The notes under the pieces were generated by a model. The model searched no databases. It was given only the letters and a program-made list of their open reading frames with translations, and was not told the DNA's origin. The translations under genes and the position numbers were made by a program. From contig NZ_CP110680.1 of assembly GCF_028583725.1 (NCBI RefSeq), positions 992,001-1,056,000 of the forward strand: DNA of 64,000 nucleotides, in the 5' to 3' direction. Within the stretch, counting starts at the first letter, position 1. Each line of letters begins with the position of its first letter. Shown here piece by piece: positions 35,434-43,790 of the stretch. Source of the DNA: Cellulomonas fimi. Its GTDB lineage: Bacteria > Actinomycetota > Actinomycetes > Actinomycetales > Cellulomonadaceae.

Positions 35434-36543
35434 ATGTCGACGACTCGCAGCGGTGCGACGGCCACAGGAGCCACGTGGCTCCTGCGCGGCCTCCTCGCAC
35501 TCGTCGGCCTCGCCCTCGTCGTCCTCGTGCAAGCGGTCGTGTCAGCACCGCGCGCTCATGCCGCCGAACCGTCGTCCCCTGACGTCGTCGCCGATCAAGC
35601 CGCGGCGGCCGGCGGTGCGCCGACCGGGCTCGCGGGGGTCCTACCCGCGCTGGTCGAGGACGTCGTGACGCCCGTCGCGCAGCCCGTCGTGGAGAGCGTG
35701 GTGGCGCCCGATGCGCAGCCTGTCGTGGAGCGGGTCGTGGCGCCGGTCGCGCAGCCTGTCGTGGAGCGGGTCGTGGCGCCGGTGGCGCAGCCCGCGGTGG
35801 AGGCCGTCGTCGCACCGGTGGCGCCCCCGACCGACCAGGTCACCGCGCCCGTCGCCGTAACCGTCGTCGCACCCGTCGCCGACGCGCTCGCGCCGACGGT
35901 CGACGCCGTCGACACGGCCGTCGCACCGTTGCGGCCCGCGGTCGGGGACCTCGCACCGGTCCTCGACGGGCTGACGCCGCTCGCGGGCCCGCTCGCCCGC
36001 ACACTCGGACCGCTCGTCGACGTCGTCGCACCCGTCGGTGCGGCGCTCGCGCCCGTCACCGACCGCCTGGACGTCCTCGACCCCGTCGTCGACCGCCTGC
36101 GTCCCGTCATCGGGCCCGCCGTCCCGGGAGTCGCCGCTCCCGACGGCCGCGCGACCGGGGGCGCGCCGCCCGCGTCGACGGTCCCCGTGCCCGCGCCCCT
36201 CGCGACCGTCGGCCTCGCCGGCCGTGCGGCCCCGGTCGACGCCTCGACCGGTTTCACGCGGGCCGGCGTCGCTGTGCCCGCGGGCCCGTCGACAGGCCCG
36301 GCGGTGACCGACCCCTCGACCGGCACGCCGGTGCCGCTCGACCCGGCCGGCCCCGGCCTGCCGGACGCACCCGGCGGTGCGCCGACCACGCCCGCCGGCG
36401 CGTCCGGTCCGCGCGGCGGGGACGCCCCGGCGGTGCTCGCCGGCGCCTCGCACCGGCCCGGCGCCGGGCGCTGCGTCCTCGGCGGCACGCTCGCTGTGCC
36501 CGCGACCCCGCCCGCCGACGAGGTCCCCAGCTCTCCCGCCTGA
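35434..36543 (+). CDS. secreted protein with 12-residue VVAPVAQPVVER repeats
   Basis: This 369-residue exported protein has a signal sequence (about 15-43: hydrophobic LLRGLLALVGLALVVLVQAVV, then AHA). Residues 77-136 are five 12-residue repeats (VVTPVAQPVVES, VVAPDAQPVVER, VVAPVAQPVVER, VVAPVAQPAVEA, VVAPVAPPTDQV). The rest is Val/Ala/Pro/Asp-rich and low in complexity. One Cys occurs near the C-terminus (GRCVLGG). No sortase signal or membrane helix is visible. GGGGAG precedes ATG 35434. It is 79 nt upstream of the sortase-anchored repeat protein and probably co-expressed with it. The function is unknown; a structural role in the cell wall is a guess. Confidence 0.75.
   Translation: MSTTRSGATATGATWLLRGLLALVGLALVVLVQAVVSAPRAHAAEPSSPDVVADQAAAAGGAPTGLAGVLPALVEDVVTPVAQPVVESVVAPDAQPVVERVVAPVAQPVVERVVAPVAQPAVEAVVAPVAPPTDQVTAPVAVTVVAPVADALAPTVDAVDTAVAPLRPAVGDLAPVLDGLTPLAGPLARTLGPLVDVVAPVGAALAPVTDRLDVLDPVVDRLRPVIGPAVPGVAAPDGRATGGAPPASTVPVPAPLATVGLAGRAAPVDASTGFTRAGVAVPAGPSTGPAVTDPSTGTPVPLDPAGPGLPDAPGGAPTTPAGASGPRGGDAPAVLAGASHRPGAGRCVLGGTLAVPATPPADEVPSSPA
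35662..35841 (+). repeat. 36-nt coding tandem repeats
   Basis: Five tandem 36-nt units encode the 12-residue repeats of the secreted protein. Two neighbouring units are almost identical at DNA level, showing recent duplication. Confidence 0.75.
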
Positions 36544-36622
36544 CGGGGGACCGGCCGCGCACGTCGCGGCACGCGTCCACGGCCCGCACGGGCCACCCGT
36601 ATCAGCACGGAGGAGCACCACC

Positions 36623-38032
36623 ATGCACACGTTCGTCCGTCGAGCGCTGCAGACAGCGCTCGTGAGCGGCGGCATCGTCGTCGCCGGGGCCGGCCTGGCC
36701 CATGCTGCCGAACCACCCGCCTCACCCCTCACCCTGACCGTCGACGTGGACCTCGGCGGTGACGCCGGGCTTCTCGGGCTCGCCCCCGACGGCGGCACGC
36801 TCGTCCACGCGCCGATCACCGCGCCGGTCGACGTCTCCGGCATCGCCGTAGGCGTTGGCGGCGATGCCACGTCGTCCGGCGCGGCGCCGGCCGCCGGATC
36901 GACGCCGGCCGCCGGGTCGACGTCGGCCTCGTCGGGGCCGTCCACGTCGGGGTCGGTCGTCGACGCGCCCGTCGTCGCGCCCGTCTCCGTCGAGTCCGTC
37001 GCGGTCGGCCTCCTGGGCGACGCGACCGTGACCGACCACGCGTCCGCGGCACCGACACCCGGGGCGGCCCCGGCGACCTCCGGTGACGCGGGCCTCGTGT
37101 CTGCGCCGATCACCGCCCCGGTGCACGTCTCCGGCGTCGCGGTGGGCGTCCTCGGTGACGCCGTCGTCACGTCGCCCGGAGCGACGACGGGATCGGGCGG
37201 CTCCCGTCCGGACCCGGAGGGTGACGACGAGACCCTCGTCGCGGTTCCGGTCACCGCGCCGATCACGGTGTCCGGGCTCGCGCTCGGGGTCCTCGGCGAC
37301 GCCGCTGTCGACGACGTGCCGGGGCCCGCCACGTCGAGCACGTCCTTGGCACCCGCTCCGGACGCTCTCGTCAGCGCGCCGGTGACGGTGCCGGTCGACG
37401 TGTCGGGGGTCGCGCTCGGCGTGCTGGGGGACGCGGCGGTCGAGGGTGCGTCGGCGGGTTCCTCGACGGGTCCGGGGTCGGTCGGGGCGACGTCGGACGA
37501 CGCCCTGGTTTCCGTCCCCGTGACCGTGCCGGTCGACGCCTCGGGGGTCGCCGTCGGCATCGGCGGTGACGCGACCGCTGGTGTGGCAGCCGGGTCGGCG
37601 CCGGGCACGGTGCCGGGCTCGACCGGCTCGACCGGCTCGACGGGCTCGAACGGGTCGGTGTCCGGCGGCGGCACGGTCGGCACGGGCGGCAGCGCGGTGG
37701 GGACGTTGCCGACCGTCGCCGGCGGCGGGGCGACGGTCGCGGCCCCGGCGTCCACGGCCATCGGTGCTGGATCGGCCTCCTCGGCGACGAGCAGCCCGGC
37801 TGCCGTGGCGGCGTCCGGAGCGCGATCGGCTCCGGTGGTTGCCGCCGCCGGCGTGCCGTCCGCGCTCGCCGCGACGGGAGTCTCCCCGTGGCTAGGCGGT
37901 CTCGCCGCGGTCGCCCTGCTCGGCGTCGGCCTGACCCTGCGTCGGGCCGCGACGTCGTCGACCCGCGGTCACGGCCGCCGAGAGCTGCTCGACCACGTGC
38001 CGACGCAGCGTCAGGCGCCACCGACGCGGTGA
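36623..38032 (+). CDS. sortase-anchored protein with six Cys-less chaplin-like repeats
   Basis: This 469-residue surface protein has a signal peptide (about 1-29, ending AHAAE). Six repeats of about 23 residues lie at 61-83, 113-135, 159-181, 206-228, 250-272 and 296-318, with the pattern V-x-x-PVTxPVDVSGVAVGVLGDA. Ser/Gly/Ala-rich spacers give a period near 46. A Ser/Gly-rich stalk leads to LAATG (415-419), a hydrophobic helix (about 421-438) and a basic tail. LAxTG is the class E sortase signal. The repeat pattern resembles the chaplin domain (VPVxVPVNVCGNxVxVIG) but has no cysteines. Long chaplins of Streptomyces also end in LAxTG. The role may be in surface hydrophobicity or assembly (inference). 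Confidence 0.82.
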   Translation: MHTFVRRALQTALVSGGIVVAGAGLAHAAEPPASPLTLTVDVDLGGDAGLLGLAPDGGTLVHAPITAPVDVSGIAVGVGGDATSSGAAPAAGSTPAAGSTSASSGPSTSGSVVDAPVVAPVSVESVAVGLLGDATVTDHASAAPTPGAAPATSGDAGLVSAPITAPVHVSGVAVGVLGDAVVTSPGATTGSGGSRPDPEGDDETLVAVPVTAPITVSGLALGVLGDAAVDDVPGPATSSTSLAPAPDALVSAPVTVPVDVSGVALGVLGDAAVEGASAGSSTGPGSVGATSDDALVSVPVTVPVDASGVAVGIGGDATAGVAAGSAPGTVPGSTGSTGSTGSNGSVSGGGTVGTGGSAVGTLPTVAGGGATVAAPASTAIGAGSASSATSSPAAVAASGARSAPVVAAAGVPSALAATGVSPWLGGLAAVALLGVGLTLRRAATSSTRGHGRRELLDHVPTQRQAPPTR

Positions 38033-38244
38033 GCCAGAGCTCGTGGGGCGGCCGGAGGACGGTCGCCCCACGGGTGTGCCCCGACCCGTGCCGACGCGTG
38101 GCCGGACCGCTGTCGCTCCCGTCGGCCGACCGCGTGCCGCTCGGCGCCGGCGATCTGCCGCCGCGTTCGCGCTCGCCGGGGCGCGGCTGTCCCGGGTGGA
38201 CCGCCGGACGGTCCACGGTGGGTGCCCGGGTAACGTCACGGCCC

Positions 38245-38754
38245 GTGACCACGACGCTCTCGGGTGGCGCCGTCCTGCGCCCCGCCCGCCCCGGTGACGA
38301 GCCCGGCATCCTCGCCTGCATCCGCGAGCTCGCGGAGTACGAGCGCGAGCCCGACGCGGTCGAGACGACCGAGGCCGACCTGACGGCCGCGCTCTTCGGC
38401 GCGCACCCGGCGGTGTTCGCGCACGTCGTCGAGCGGGGCGGCGCGGTCGTCGGGATCTCGGTGTGGTTCCTCAGCTACTCGACGTGGACCGGCCGCCACG
38501 GCATCTACCTCGAGGACCTGTACGTGCGCGCCGACCAGCGTGGCCACGGCTACGGGCAGGCGCTGCTGCGCAACCTCGCGGCGATCGCGGTCGAGCGCGG
38601 CTACGCCCGGGTCGACTGGGCGGTGCTCGACTGGAACGCGCCGTCGATCGCGTTCTACCGCTCGCTCGGCGCGTTCCCGATGGACGACTGGACGGGCTAC
38701 CGCCTCACGGGCGACGCCCTCGTCACGACGGCGCAGGTCCGGCCGCGCACATAG
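38245..38754 (+). CDS. GNAT-family N-acetyltransferase, polyamine acetyltransferase-like
   Basis: This 169-residue GNAT enzyme has the acetyl-CoA motif A YLEDLYVRADQRGHGYGQALLRNLAAIA (about 89-116) and the VDWAVLDWNAPSIAFYRSLGA motif. Its YEREPDAVETTEADL N-terminus and the FLSYSTWTGRHGIYLEDLYV stretch match the diamine/spermidine acetyltransferase branch. It transfers acetyl to an amine, and the exact substrate is open. It starts at GTG 38245, with only a weak ribosome site upstream. It stands alone. Confidence 0.85.
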   Translation: MTTTLSGGAVLRPARPGDEPGILACIRELAEYEREPDAVETTEADLTAALFGAHPAVFAHVVERGGAVVGISVWFLSYSTWTGRHGIYLEDLYVRADQRGHGYGQALLRNLAAIAVERGYARVDWAVLDWNAPSIAFYRSLGAFPMDDWTGYRLTGDALVTTAQVRPRT

Positions 38755-38926
38755 GCCGTCGAACATCTGCGTAGCGTCAGGTGCGAGCCGAGCCGCGCCC
38801 CCCGGGGCTGCCGTGGCCTCTGGCGGCGGTTGGGCGACGGGCGGCGGCCGATGCCGCCAGCGCGATCTGTGGATAAGTGCCCTGCGGCCGGCCACATGGG
38901 ATGCTCGGCTGCATGGTGGGTTGCTG

Positions 38927-39286
38927 ATGGCCAAGTCGCCGCCGACGGACGGCGTCCGCGAGCTTCCCACCGAGGTCGGGAAGCCGCTCTACGACGCGGC
39001 AGCCAGAGCGCATGCGGAACACAAGGCGTTGTGGTCATGCGTCGTGGTCGTAGCCGTCTTCGTCGGCGCTCCGATCAAGGCGGCGCATCGCCCGACCAAT
39101 GTGGATCGCGTGTCGACCGACGAACTGCTCGCGGCGGTCGAGAGCCTGGGCTGGCGACTTGAGAACATCGATCACGTCTACGTGCAGACGACGACGTCGA
39201 CCAACGGTGGATTCGCTGGAGTGTCGGTGGCGGGTGTTTCAGGGCACATCGAAGCGCACTACCTGTTCCGCCGAGCCAGCCGGTAA
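38927..39286 (+). CDS. small membrane protein of unknown function
   Basis: This 119-residue protein has one probable membrane helix (about 35-53, LWSCVVVVAVFVGAPIKAA) and a C-terminal soluble part (DRVSTDELLAAVESLGWRLENIDHVYVQTTTST) that looks alpha/beta. I recognise no family. Base use from here to about 42.3 kb is visibly less GC-biased at third codon positions than in the neighbours, marking an accessory stretch. Confidence 0.55.
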   Translation: MAKSPPTDGVRELPTEVGKPLYDAAARAHAEHKALWSCVVVVAVFVGAPIKAAHRPTNVDRVSTDELLAAVESLGWRLENIDHVYVQTTTSTNGGFAGVSVAGVSGHIEAHYLFRRASR

Positions 39287-39787
39287 CTCCGATTCCTACG
39301 AGCACCGGGCGATCCGTACGCTCGCGAGCGGCGCACCGGCCGGGCCATCGCGAGGCGCTCAACTCAGCAGCCGGGCCTTCGGCCGCCCCGGTCTGGACAC
39401 GCTCAACGTACTGCTGAGCGCATGTCTGGCTGGGGGCACGGAGAAGGAGCGGCCCGCACGGTTCTGTCAAGACGTGGCGTGGAGGGAATCCTTGCGGCTG
39501 TGCCGGCCGAGGCCGGCGCCAGGAGGGAGGACTGAGCGGTCAGCGCCCACTCAACCGGCAATCGGCGGACACCACCATGCGACCACCCGACGGGCAGCGC
39601 AGGCCTCGGTCACAGGGATTCGAAGCCCGATCACGCCATCAGCCGCTCGCGCCGCGGCGACCCGCCAGGACAGCAACGCCGTGACAACCGCTGCGGCGTC
39701 GTCTCGCCGCGATCCTTCGCTGTCTCCGCTCGTGACGAGGAATCGCCGCGATACGACCGCCATGACGCGAGGCTGGTCGCGACTACG
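39287..39787. other. 500-bp stretch without a supportable gene
   Basis: All frames here are short or lack sensible composition on both strands. Base use is mixed, as in decayed or acquired DNA. I see no repeat ends, tRNA or operator that I can support. Confidence 0.5.
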
Positions 39788-41215
39788 GTGGCGCACGTGG
39801 GCTCATCGTCTGACGTGCCAATTGAGTCGGCGTTCGCGGCCGCCCTGGACGAGCGGCGCCGCAACACCGATGAGGGCCCGCTTCCACACCTCCTCGAGCT
39901 CCAGCGCCGTGCGACCGAAGAGGTCTTCGTCTTCGCTCTGCGGTGGACCACGAGCAAGGATCCCGAGGAGCGCGAACTCGGCATCGACGTCGTGCGCGAG
40001 TTGGGGCCCGCCGACACCGACGGTCGGCGTCCGTTCAGCGACCGTGCCATCCCGCACCTGCTCGCGATGCTCCGCGCTGAGGACGATCCGGTCATCGAGC
40101 GCCGTCTGCTCCAAGCGGTGGCCTTCAACGGCGCCACGGAGGCGCTCGGAGAGTTCCTCGACCGGGCCGATCACCCCGACGACGGCGTGAGAAGGACGAT
40201 CGCCTTCCTCCTGCCCGGCCTGACCGACGCCGACGCGCCGGACCCGGACGCGCTGGACGCGTTGGCGCGTCTGACCCGCGACGTCGACGCCGACGTCCGG
40301 TACTACTCCCTCTACGCGCTCGTGGCCGAGGAAGGCTTCACCGTCGACGTCACACGCGCCGTCGGTGCGGCACGTCGACTCGTCGACGATCCGGATCCGC
40401 AGGTCCGCGACCTGGCCCGCGCCCACAGCGGCGAACGCGTCCTCACGCCGTTCGGCCCGCTCGCACTGAGCCTGACCACCGGGTCGGCGGCTCTCGGTGT
40501 GCCGACGGCGAGGTCGGTCCTGACATCAGGTGCGCGCTCGGCGCGGTGGGAGGTGGCCGGCGGTCTGACGGTGGAGACGCTCGTGGTGCCGTACGCCTAT
40601 GAGAACGCCCTGCTCGAGCACCCCCGGTGCAGCTGCTGGGGGGTCGAGTGGCGGTTGCATGCGACGAGCGACACCGCCCCGATCACGATCGCGGCTCACC
40701 TCCCCGACTCAGTCGCGGGCAGCCGCGGGGGTGGGTGGCATCTCGCGACCGTGGAGTTCGAGAACGACAACTATCACCTCGCGATCGGTGGTCCTGCCGA
40801 CGACGCGCTCGATGACGAGCTCGAGGCAGGGCTCCACGCGCCGTCCTGGCGAGGTCAGTTCGCTTCGGATGCCGCGCGCGCGGAGGTGGCGCGACAGGCT
40901 CCGCATGGACTCACCTGGCACCTTCCGCGCCTGCTCGCTGGCGAGAGCGCCACCACGCACGTCGCTGTCGCATGGACCGTCGCGGGCCCAGCGGAGGCTG
41001 GCGACGCCACTGCCTGGGCCGTCGACATCACGCGGACGCGCCTGCGCGAGCACGCCGGCATCCCCACCGGTTCCACACAGCACTCCCGGCACCGACGCGG
41101 TCCGGCGCCCCGACGCAGCCAGTCAGCCCCGGACGCAGACCCAGTGGTCACCTCCTCGGCCTCCGACGACGTACCCGGGTCGAGCGCCCAGCTCGAACGG
41201 GGAGACAGGGCCTAG
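39788..41215 (+). CDS. HEAT-repeat protein with beta-rich C-terminal domain
   Basis: This 475-residue cytoplasmic protein has about three to four HEAT-like helical pairs in residues 25-215 (AIPHLLAMLRAEDDPVIERRLLQAVAF; ALDALARLTRDVDADVRYYSLYALV; RLVDDPDPQVRDLARAH). A second domain (about 220-430, with EHPRCSCWGVEWRLHATS, HLPDSVAGSRGGGWHLATVEF and DITRTRLREHAG) seems beta-rich and is unassigned. The last 45 residues are disordered. It starts at GTG 39788, and GTG 39797 is equally possible. An IS481-type element is inserted exactly at the stop codon, which survives in the target duplication, so the protein is unchanged. The function is unknown. Confidence 0.65.
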   Translation: MAHVGSSSDVPIESAFAAALDERRRNTDEGPLPHLLELQRRATEEVFVFALRWTTSKDPEERELGIDVVRELGPADTDGRRPFSDRAIPHLLAMLRAEDDPVIERRLLQAVAFNGATEALGEFLDRADHPDDGVRRTIAFLLPGLTDADAPDPDALDALARLTRDVDADVRYYSLYALVAEEGFTVDVTRAVGAARRLVDDPDPQVRDLARAHSGERVLTPFGPLALSLTTGSAALGVPTARSVLTSGARSARWEVAGGLTVETLVVPYAYENALLEHPRCSCWGVEWRLHATSDTAPITIAAHLPDSVAGSRGGGWHLATVEFENDNYHLAIGGPADDALDDELEAGLHAPSWRGQFASDAARAEVARQAPHGLTWHLPRLLAGESATTHVAVAWTVAGPAEAGDATAWAVDITRTRLREHAGIPTGSTQHSRHRRGPAPRRSQSAPDADPVVTSSASDDVPGSSAQLERGDRA

Positions 41216-41216
41216 C
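41211..41216. repeat. left copy of the IS target-site duplication
   Basis: CCTAGC, matched by the copy at 42281-42286. The TAG stop of the HEAT-repeat gene lies inside it. Confidence 0.85.
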
Positions 41217-42189
41217 TGTACTGACCCGCAGCGTTGTTGACGCGGTCGATGGGTCGTAGGCCGCCGATGCCGAGGTGGGGTCGGTCCAGGTTGTAGCGGT
41301 CGAGCCAGTCGGGCAAGACGGCGGCGCGTTCGGCATTGGTGGTGAAGACGCGTGAGTATGCCCACTCGGCGGCGAGGGTGCGGTTGAGTCGCTCGACCTT
41401 GCCGTTGGTCCACGGGCAGTAGGGCCGGATCAGCTTCAGGCGGATGCCGAGTTGCTCGGCCGTCTCGAGGAAGTCCCGGGAGATTCGGTAGTTCCTGGCG
41501 TTGTCGCTGATCACGCGCTCGACCGTGATGCCGTGAGAGGCGTAGAACGCCGCTGCACGGGTCAGGAACCCTGCGCAGGTCGTGCCTTTCTCGTCGTTGT
41601 GGATCTCGGCGTAGGCCAGCCGGGAGTGGTCGTCGATCGCGGTGTGGATGTAGTCGTAGCCGACCCCGCGGCGGCGGTCTCGTCGACCGTCGGCTCGGCC
41701 CAGTGCCCGATGCCCGCCGCCGTCCGGGATGCGCCCGAGCTTCTTGACGTCGATGTGGACCAGCGAGCCGGGATAGGCGTGCTCGTAGCGGTGCGGTGAG
41801 CGCCGCGAGGCACGAATCGGCAGGCCGGTCAGGGGGTCGCACTCGCGCAGCAGGGGTGCGCCGTGACGGGCCAGGACGCGCCCGACCGTGGAGGCGGGAA
41901 GACCCAGGTGATAGCCGATCCAGACCGGCCCTCGCCGCGAGAGCATCCGAGCGATCCGCACCCGGGTCTCCACGCATGCGGGCGTGCGACGCGGATGGGT
42001 GCGTGCGCAGCTCGGCCGGTCCACCAGGCCTGCGCGGCCCTCGATCCGAAATCGGCGCCACCACCGCCACGCGGTCGTGCGCGAGACGCCCATCTCGGCG
42101 GCGACGTGGGCGACCGGGCGGCCAGCCGCGATGCGCTGGACCATCACGAACCTGCCGGCAGGTGTCAGCCGGGCATTAGCGTGAGACAC
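41212..42189 (-). CDS. IS481-family transposase
   Basis: This 325-residue transposase has an N-terminal helix-turn-helix (MVQRIAAGRPVAHVAAEMGVSRTTAWRWWRRFR) and an rve-type DDE catalytic core. The acidic residues are in LVHIDVKKLG, in VISDNARNY and in CPWTNGKVERLNRTL. The VSHANARLTPAGR N-terminus is typical of IS481. The GTG at 42189 has GGAGG upstream. Its stop codon lies just outside the left terminal repeat, in the flanking duplicated bases. The frame is complete, with no frameshift. Confidence 0.95.
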   Translation of the reverse strand: MSHANARLTPAGRFVMVQRIAAGRPVAHVAAEMGVSRTTAWRWWRRFRIEGRAGLVDRPSCARTHPRRTPACVETRVRIARMLSRRGPVWIGYHLGLPASTVGRVLARHGAPLLRECDPLTGLPIRASRRSPHRYEHAYPGSLVHIDVKKLGRIPDGGGHRALGRADGRRDRRRGVGYDYIHTAIDDHSRLAYAEIHNDEKGTTCAGFLTRAAAFYASHGITVERVISDNARNYRISRDFLETAEQLGIRLKLIRPYCPWTNGKVERLNRTLAAEWAYSRVFTTNAERAAVLPDWLDRYNLDRPHLGIGGLRPIDRVNNAAGQYS

Positions 42190-42280
42190 GAGAGACCTCC
42201 GTGGTCCGAGTCGGTTCCTAGACAGCTCCAACTCGACCCGGAGGTCTCTCGCTACGTCAACAACGGTCTTGGTCAGTACA
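41217..42280 (-). mobile_element. IS481-family insertion sequence, complete
   Basis: The element is 1064 bp. Terminal inverted repeats of 26 bp at 41217-41242 and 42255-42280 differ at only a few positions in the middle and begin TGTACTGACC, with the typical TGT...ACA ends. A 6-bp direct repeat CCTAGC flanks it on both sides (41211-41216 and 42281-42286), which is the target-site duplication. One intact transposase gene fills the element, so it may be active or recently inserted. Confidence 0.93.
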
Positions 42281-42286
42281 CCTAGC
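42281..42286. repeat. right copy of the IS target-site duplication
   Basis: CCTAGC directly after the right terminal repeat. Joining the two flanks restores an uninterrupted sequence with the TAG stop in place. Confidence 0.85.
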
Positions 42287-42323
42287 GGAGCCAGCCACTT
42301 GGCGACGCTCTTACTCTGGGCTG

Positions 42324-42989
42324 GTGCAGCCCGCCCCCAGGAGCGAGCCCGAGCGCGGGCGTCACCCCGACCCCAGCGCTTCGTCCTCCAGCGCATCGCG
42401 CCCGCGCGGGCGGCGACCCGCCGGCGAGGACACACGCGGGGCGATCGTCGTGGCGGCGCGCGCGGAGTTCGCCGAGAAGGGGTTCGACGCCGCGAGCGTG
42501 CGCTCGGTGGCACGGCGGGCGGGCGTCGACCCGGCGCTCGTGCGGCACTACTTCGGCGACAAGGCGGCGCTGTTCGCGGCCGGCGTGATCCCGCAGGGCG
42601 TCGACCCCGGACGCGTCGCGGCCGGGCTCGTCGCCGACGGCGTCGGCGGGTTGGGCGAGCGGCTGCTGCGGACGGTGCTGGGCGTGTGGGACTCCGACGA
42701 CGGGGTGACGTTCCGGGCGGTGTTCTCGGCGATCGGCTCGGAGGACGTCCCGCCGCACCTCGTCATGGGCTACGTCGGTCGGGAGGTGTTCGCGCAGGTC
42801 GCGCAGGTCCTGCCCGGCCCGGACCAGGCGCTGCGGGTCTCGCTCGTCGCGTCGCACGTCGTCGGGGTGCTCGTCGCGCGGCACGTGCTGGGCGTGGAGC
42901 CGGTGGCGTCGCTCGACGTGGACCGCCTCGCGGCGCTCGTCGGGCCGACGCTGCAGCGGTACCTGGTCGACCCGCTGCCTGACGCGTAG
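42324..42989 (+). CDS. TetR-family transcriptional regulator
   Basis: This 221-residue regulator has the DNA-binding helix-turn-helix at about 38-85 (TRGAIVVAARAEFAEKGFDAASVRSVARRAGVDPALVRHYFGDKAALFAAGV) and a C-terminal ligand domain resembling TetR_C (LPGPDQALRVSLVASHVVGVLVARHVLG). The start is GTG 42324; the first 30 residues are disordered, and a later start is possible. It lies 9 nt before the methyltransferase gene, so the two may share a transcript. The target is unknown. Confidence 0.88.
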   Translation: MQPAPRSEPERGRHPDPSASSSSASRPRGRRPAGEDTRGAIVVAARAEFAEKGFDAASVRSVARRAGVDPALVRHYFGDKAALFAAGVIPQGVDPGRVAAGLVADGVGGLGERLLRTVLGVWDSDDGVTFRAVFSAIGSEDVPPHLVMGYVGREVFAQVAQVLPGPDQALRVSLVASHVVGVLVARHVLGVEPVASLDVDRLAALVGPTLQRYLVDPLPDA

Positions 42990-42998
42990 GTTCCGCTC

Positions 42999-43790
42999 GT
43001 GCTGCCCGACATCCCCACCCTGGCCGCGAGGCTGCGCGCCGCGGGCTGCGTGTTCGCCGAGGACGAGGCCCGCCTGCTGCTCGACGCGACGTCCGACCCG
43101 CCCGTGCTCGAGGCGATGGTGGCGCGTCGGGCCGCCGGGGAGCCGCTCGAGCAGGTCGTCGGGTGGGCGGAGTTCTGCGGGCTGCGCGTGGCGGTCGCGC
43201 CGACGGTGTTCGTGCCGCGCCGCCGCACGGAGCTGCTGGTGCGTGAGGCCGTGGCGCTCGCCCCGGCGCGCGACGCGGTCGTGGTCGACCTGTGCTGCGG
43301 CACCGGTGCCGTGGGTCTCGCGGTGGTGTCGTCGCTGGTGGACGGGGTCCTCGTCGCGGCCGACGTGGACCCCACGGCGGTCGCCGTCGCGCGCCGCAAC
43401 CTCGACCCGGTCGGCGGGGTCGCGCTGCTCGGCGACCTCGACGCGCCGCTGCCGGACCACCTGCGCGGCTCGGTCGACGTGCTGACCGCGAACGCCCCGT
43501 ACGTGCCGTCCGACGAGGTGCGGCTCATGCCGCCGGAGGCCCGGGACCACGAGGCGCTCGTCGCCCTGGACGGGGGCGTGGACGGGCTCGACGTGCAGCG
43601 GCGGGTCGCGTCGGCGGCACCGCGCTGGCTGCGTCCCGGCGGCCACCTGCTGATCGAGACGAGCGAGCGTCAGGCGCCTGCGACCGCGGCGGCGATGTCG
43701 TCGGCCGGGCTGGTGCCGCGGGTCGTCGAGGACGACGACCTCGGGGCGACGGTCGTCATCGGCCAGTGGCTGGGTCCGCTGCACGACTGA
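42999..43790 (+). CDS. PrmC/HemK-like protein N5-glutamine methyltransferase
   Basis: This 263-residue enzyme has a short N-terminal helical domain with GEPLEQVVGWAEFCGLRV (about 46-63), SAM motif I VVVDLCCGTGAVGLAV and the catalytic NAPYVP in place of NPPY. The Asn-x-Pro-Tyr core is kept, and the NAPY form is usual in an actinobacterial side branch. PrmC methylates the GGQ glutamine of release factors; whether this branch does so is unproven. Its 3' end overlaps the convergent DoxX-like gene by 35 nt. Confidence 0.85.
   Translation: MLPDIPTLAARLRAAGCVFAEDEARLLLDATSDPPVLEAMVARRAAGEPLEQVVGWAEFCGLRVAVAPTVFVPRRRTELLVREAVALAPARDAVVVDLCCGTGAVGLAVVSSLVDGVLVAADVDPTAVAVARRNLDPVGGVALLGDLDAPLPDHLRGSVDVLTANAPYVPSDEVRLMPPEARDHEALVALDGGVDGLDVQRRVASAAPRWLRPGGHLLIETSERQAPATAAAMSSAGLVPRVVEDDDLGATVVIGQWLGPLHD

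Noticed and set aside
35662..35841. Regular short repeats considered as a CRISPR array
   Set aside because: The repeats are contiguous 36-nt coding units without unique spacers, and no cas genes are present.
39615..39628. GGGATTCGAAGCCC, resembling a tRNA T-arm and a possible integration site
   Set aside because: No acceptor, D or anticodon arms can be built around it, and no direct-repeat partner or integrase gene is visible.
39551..39796. Short minus-strand frame (81 codons) in the gene-poor gap
   Set aside because: No ribosome site, no domain and unremarkable composition. It overlaps the start of the HEAT-repeat gene.
38800..42290. Prophage or integrative element around the IS
   Set aside because: No integrase, phage structural, conjugation or att-site features are visible. 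Only a single IS and altered base use are.
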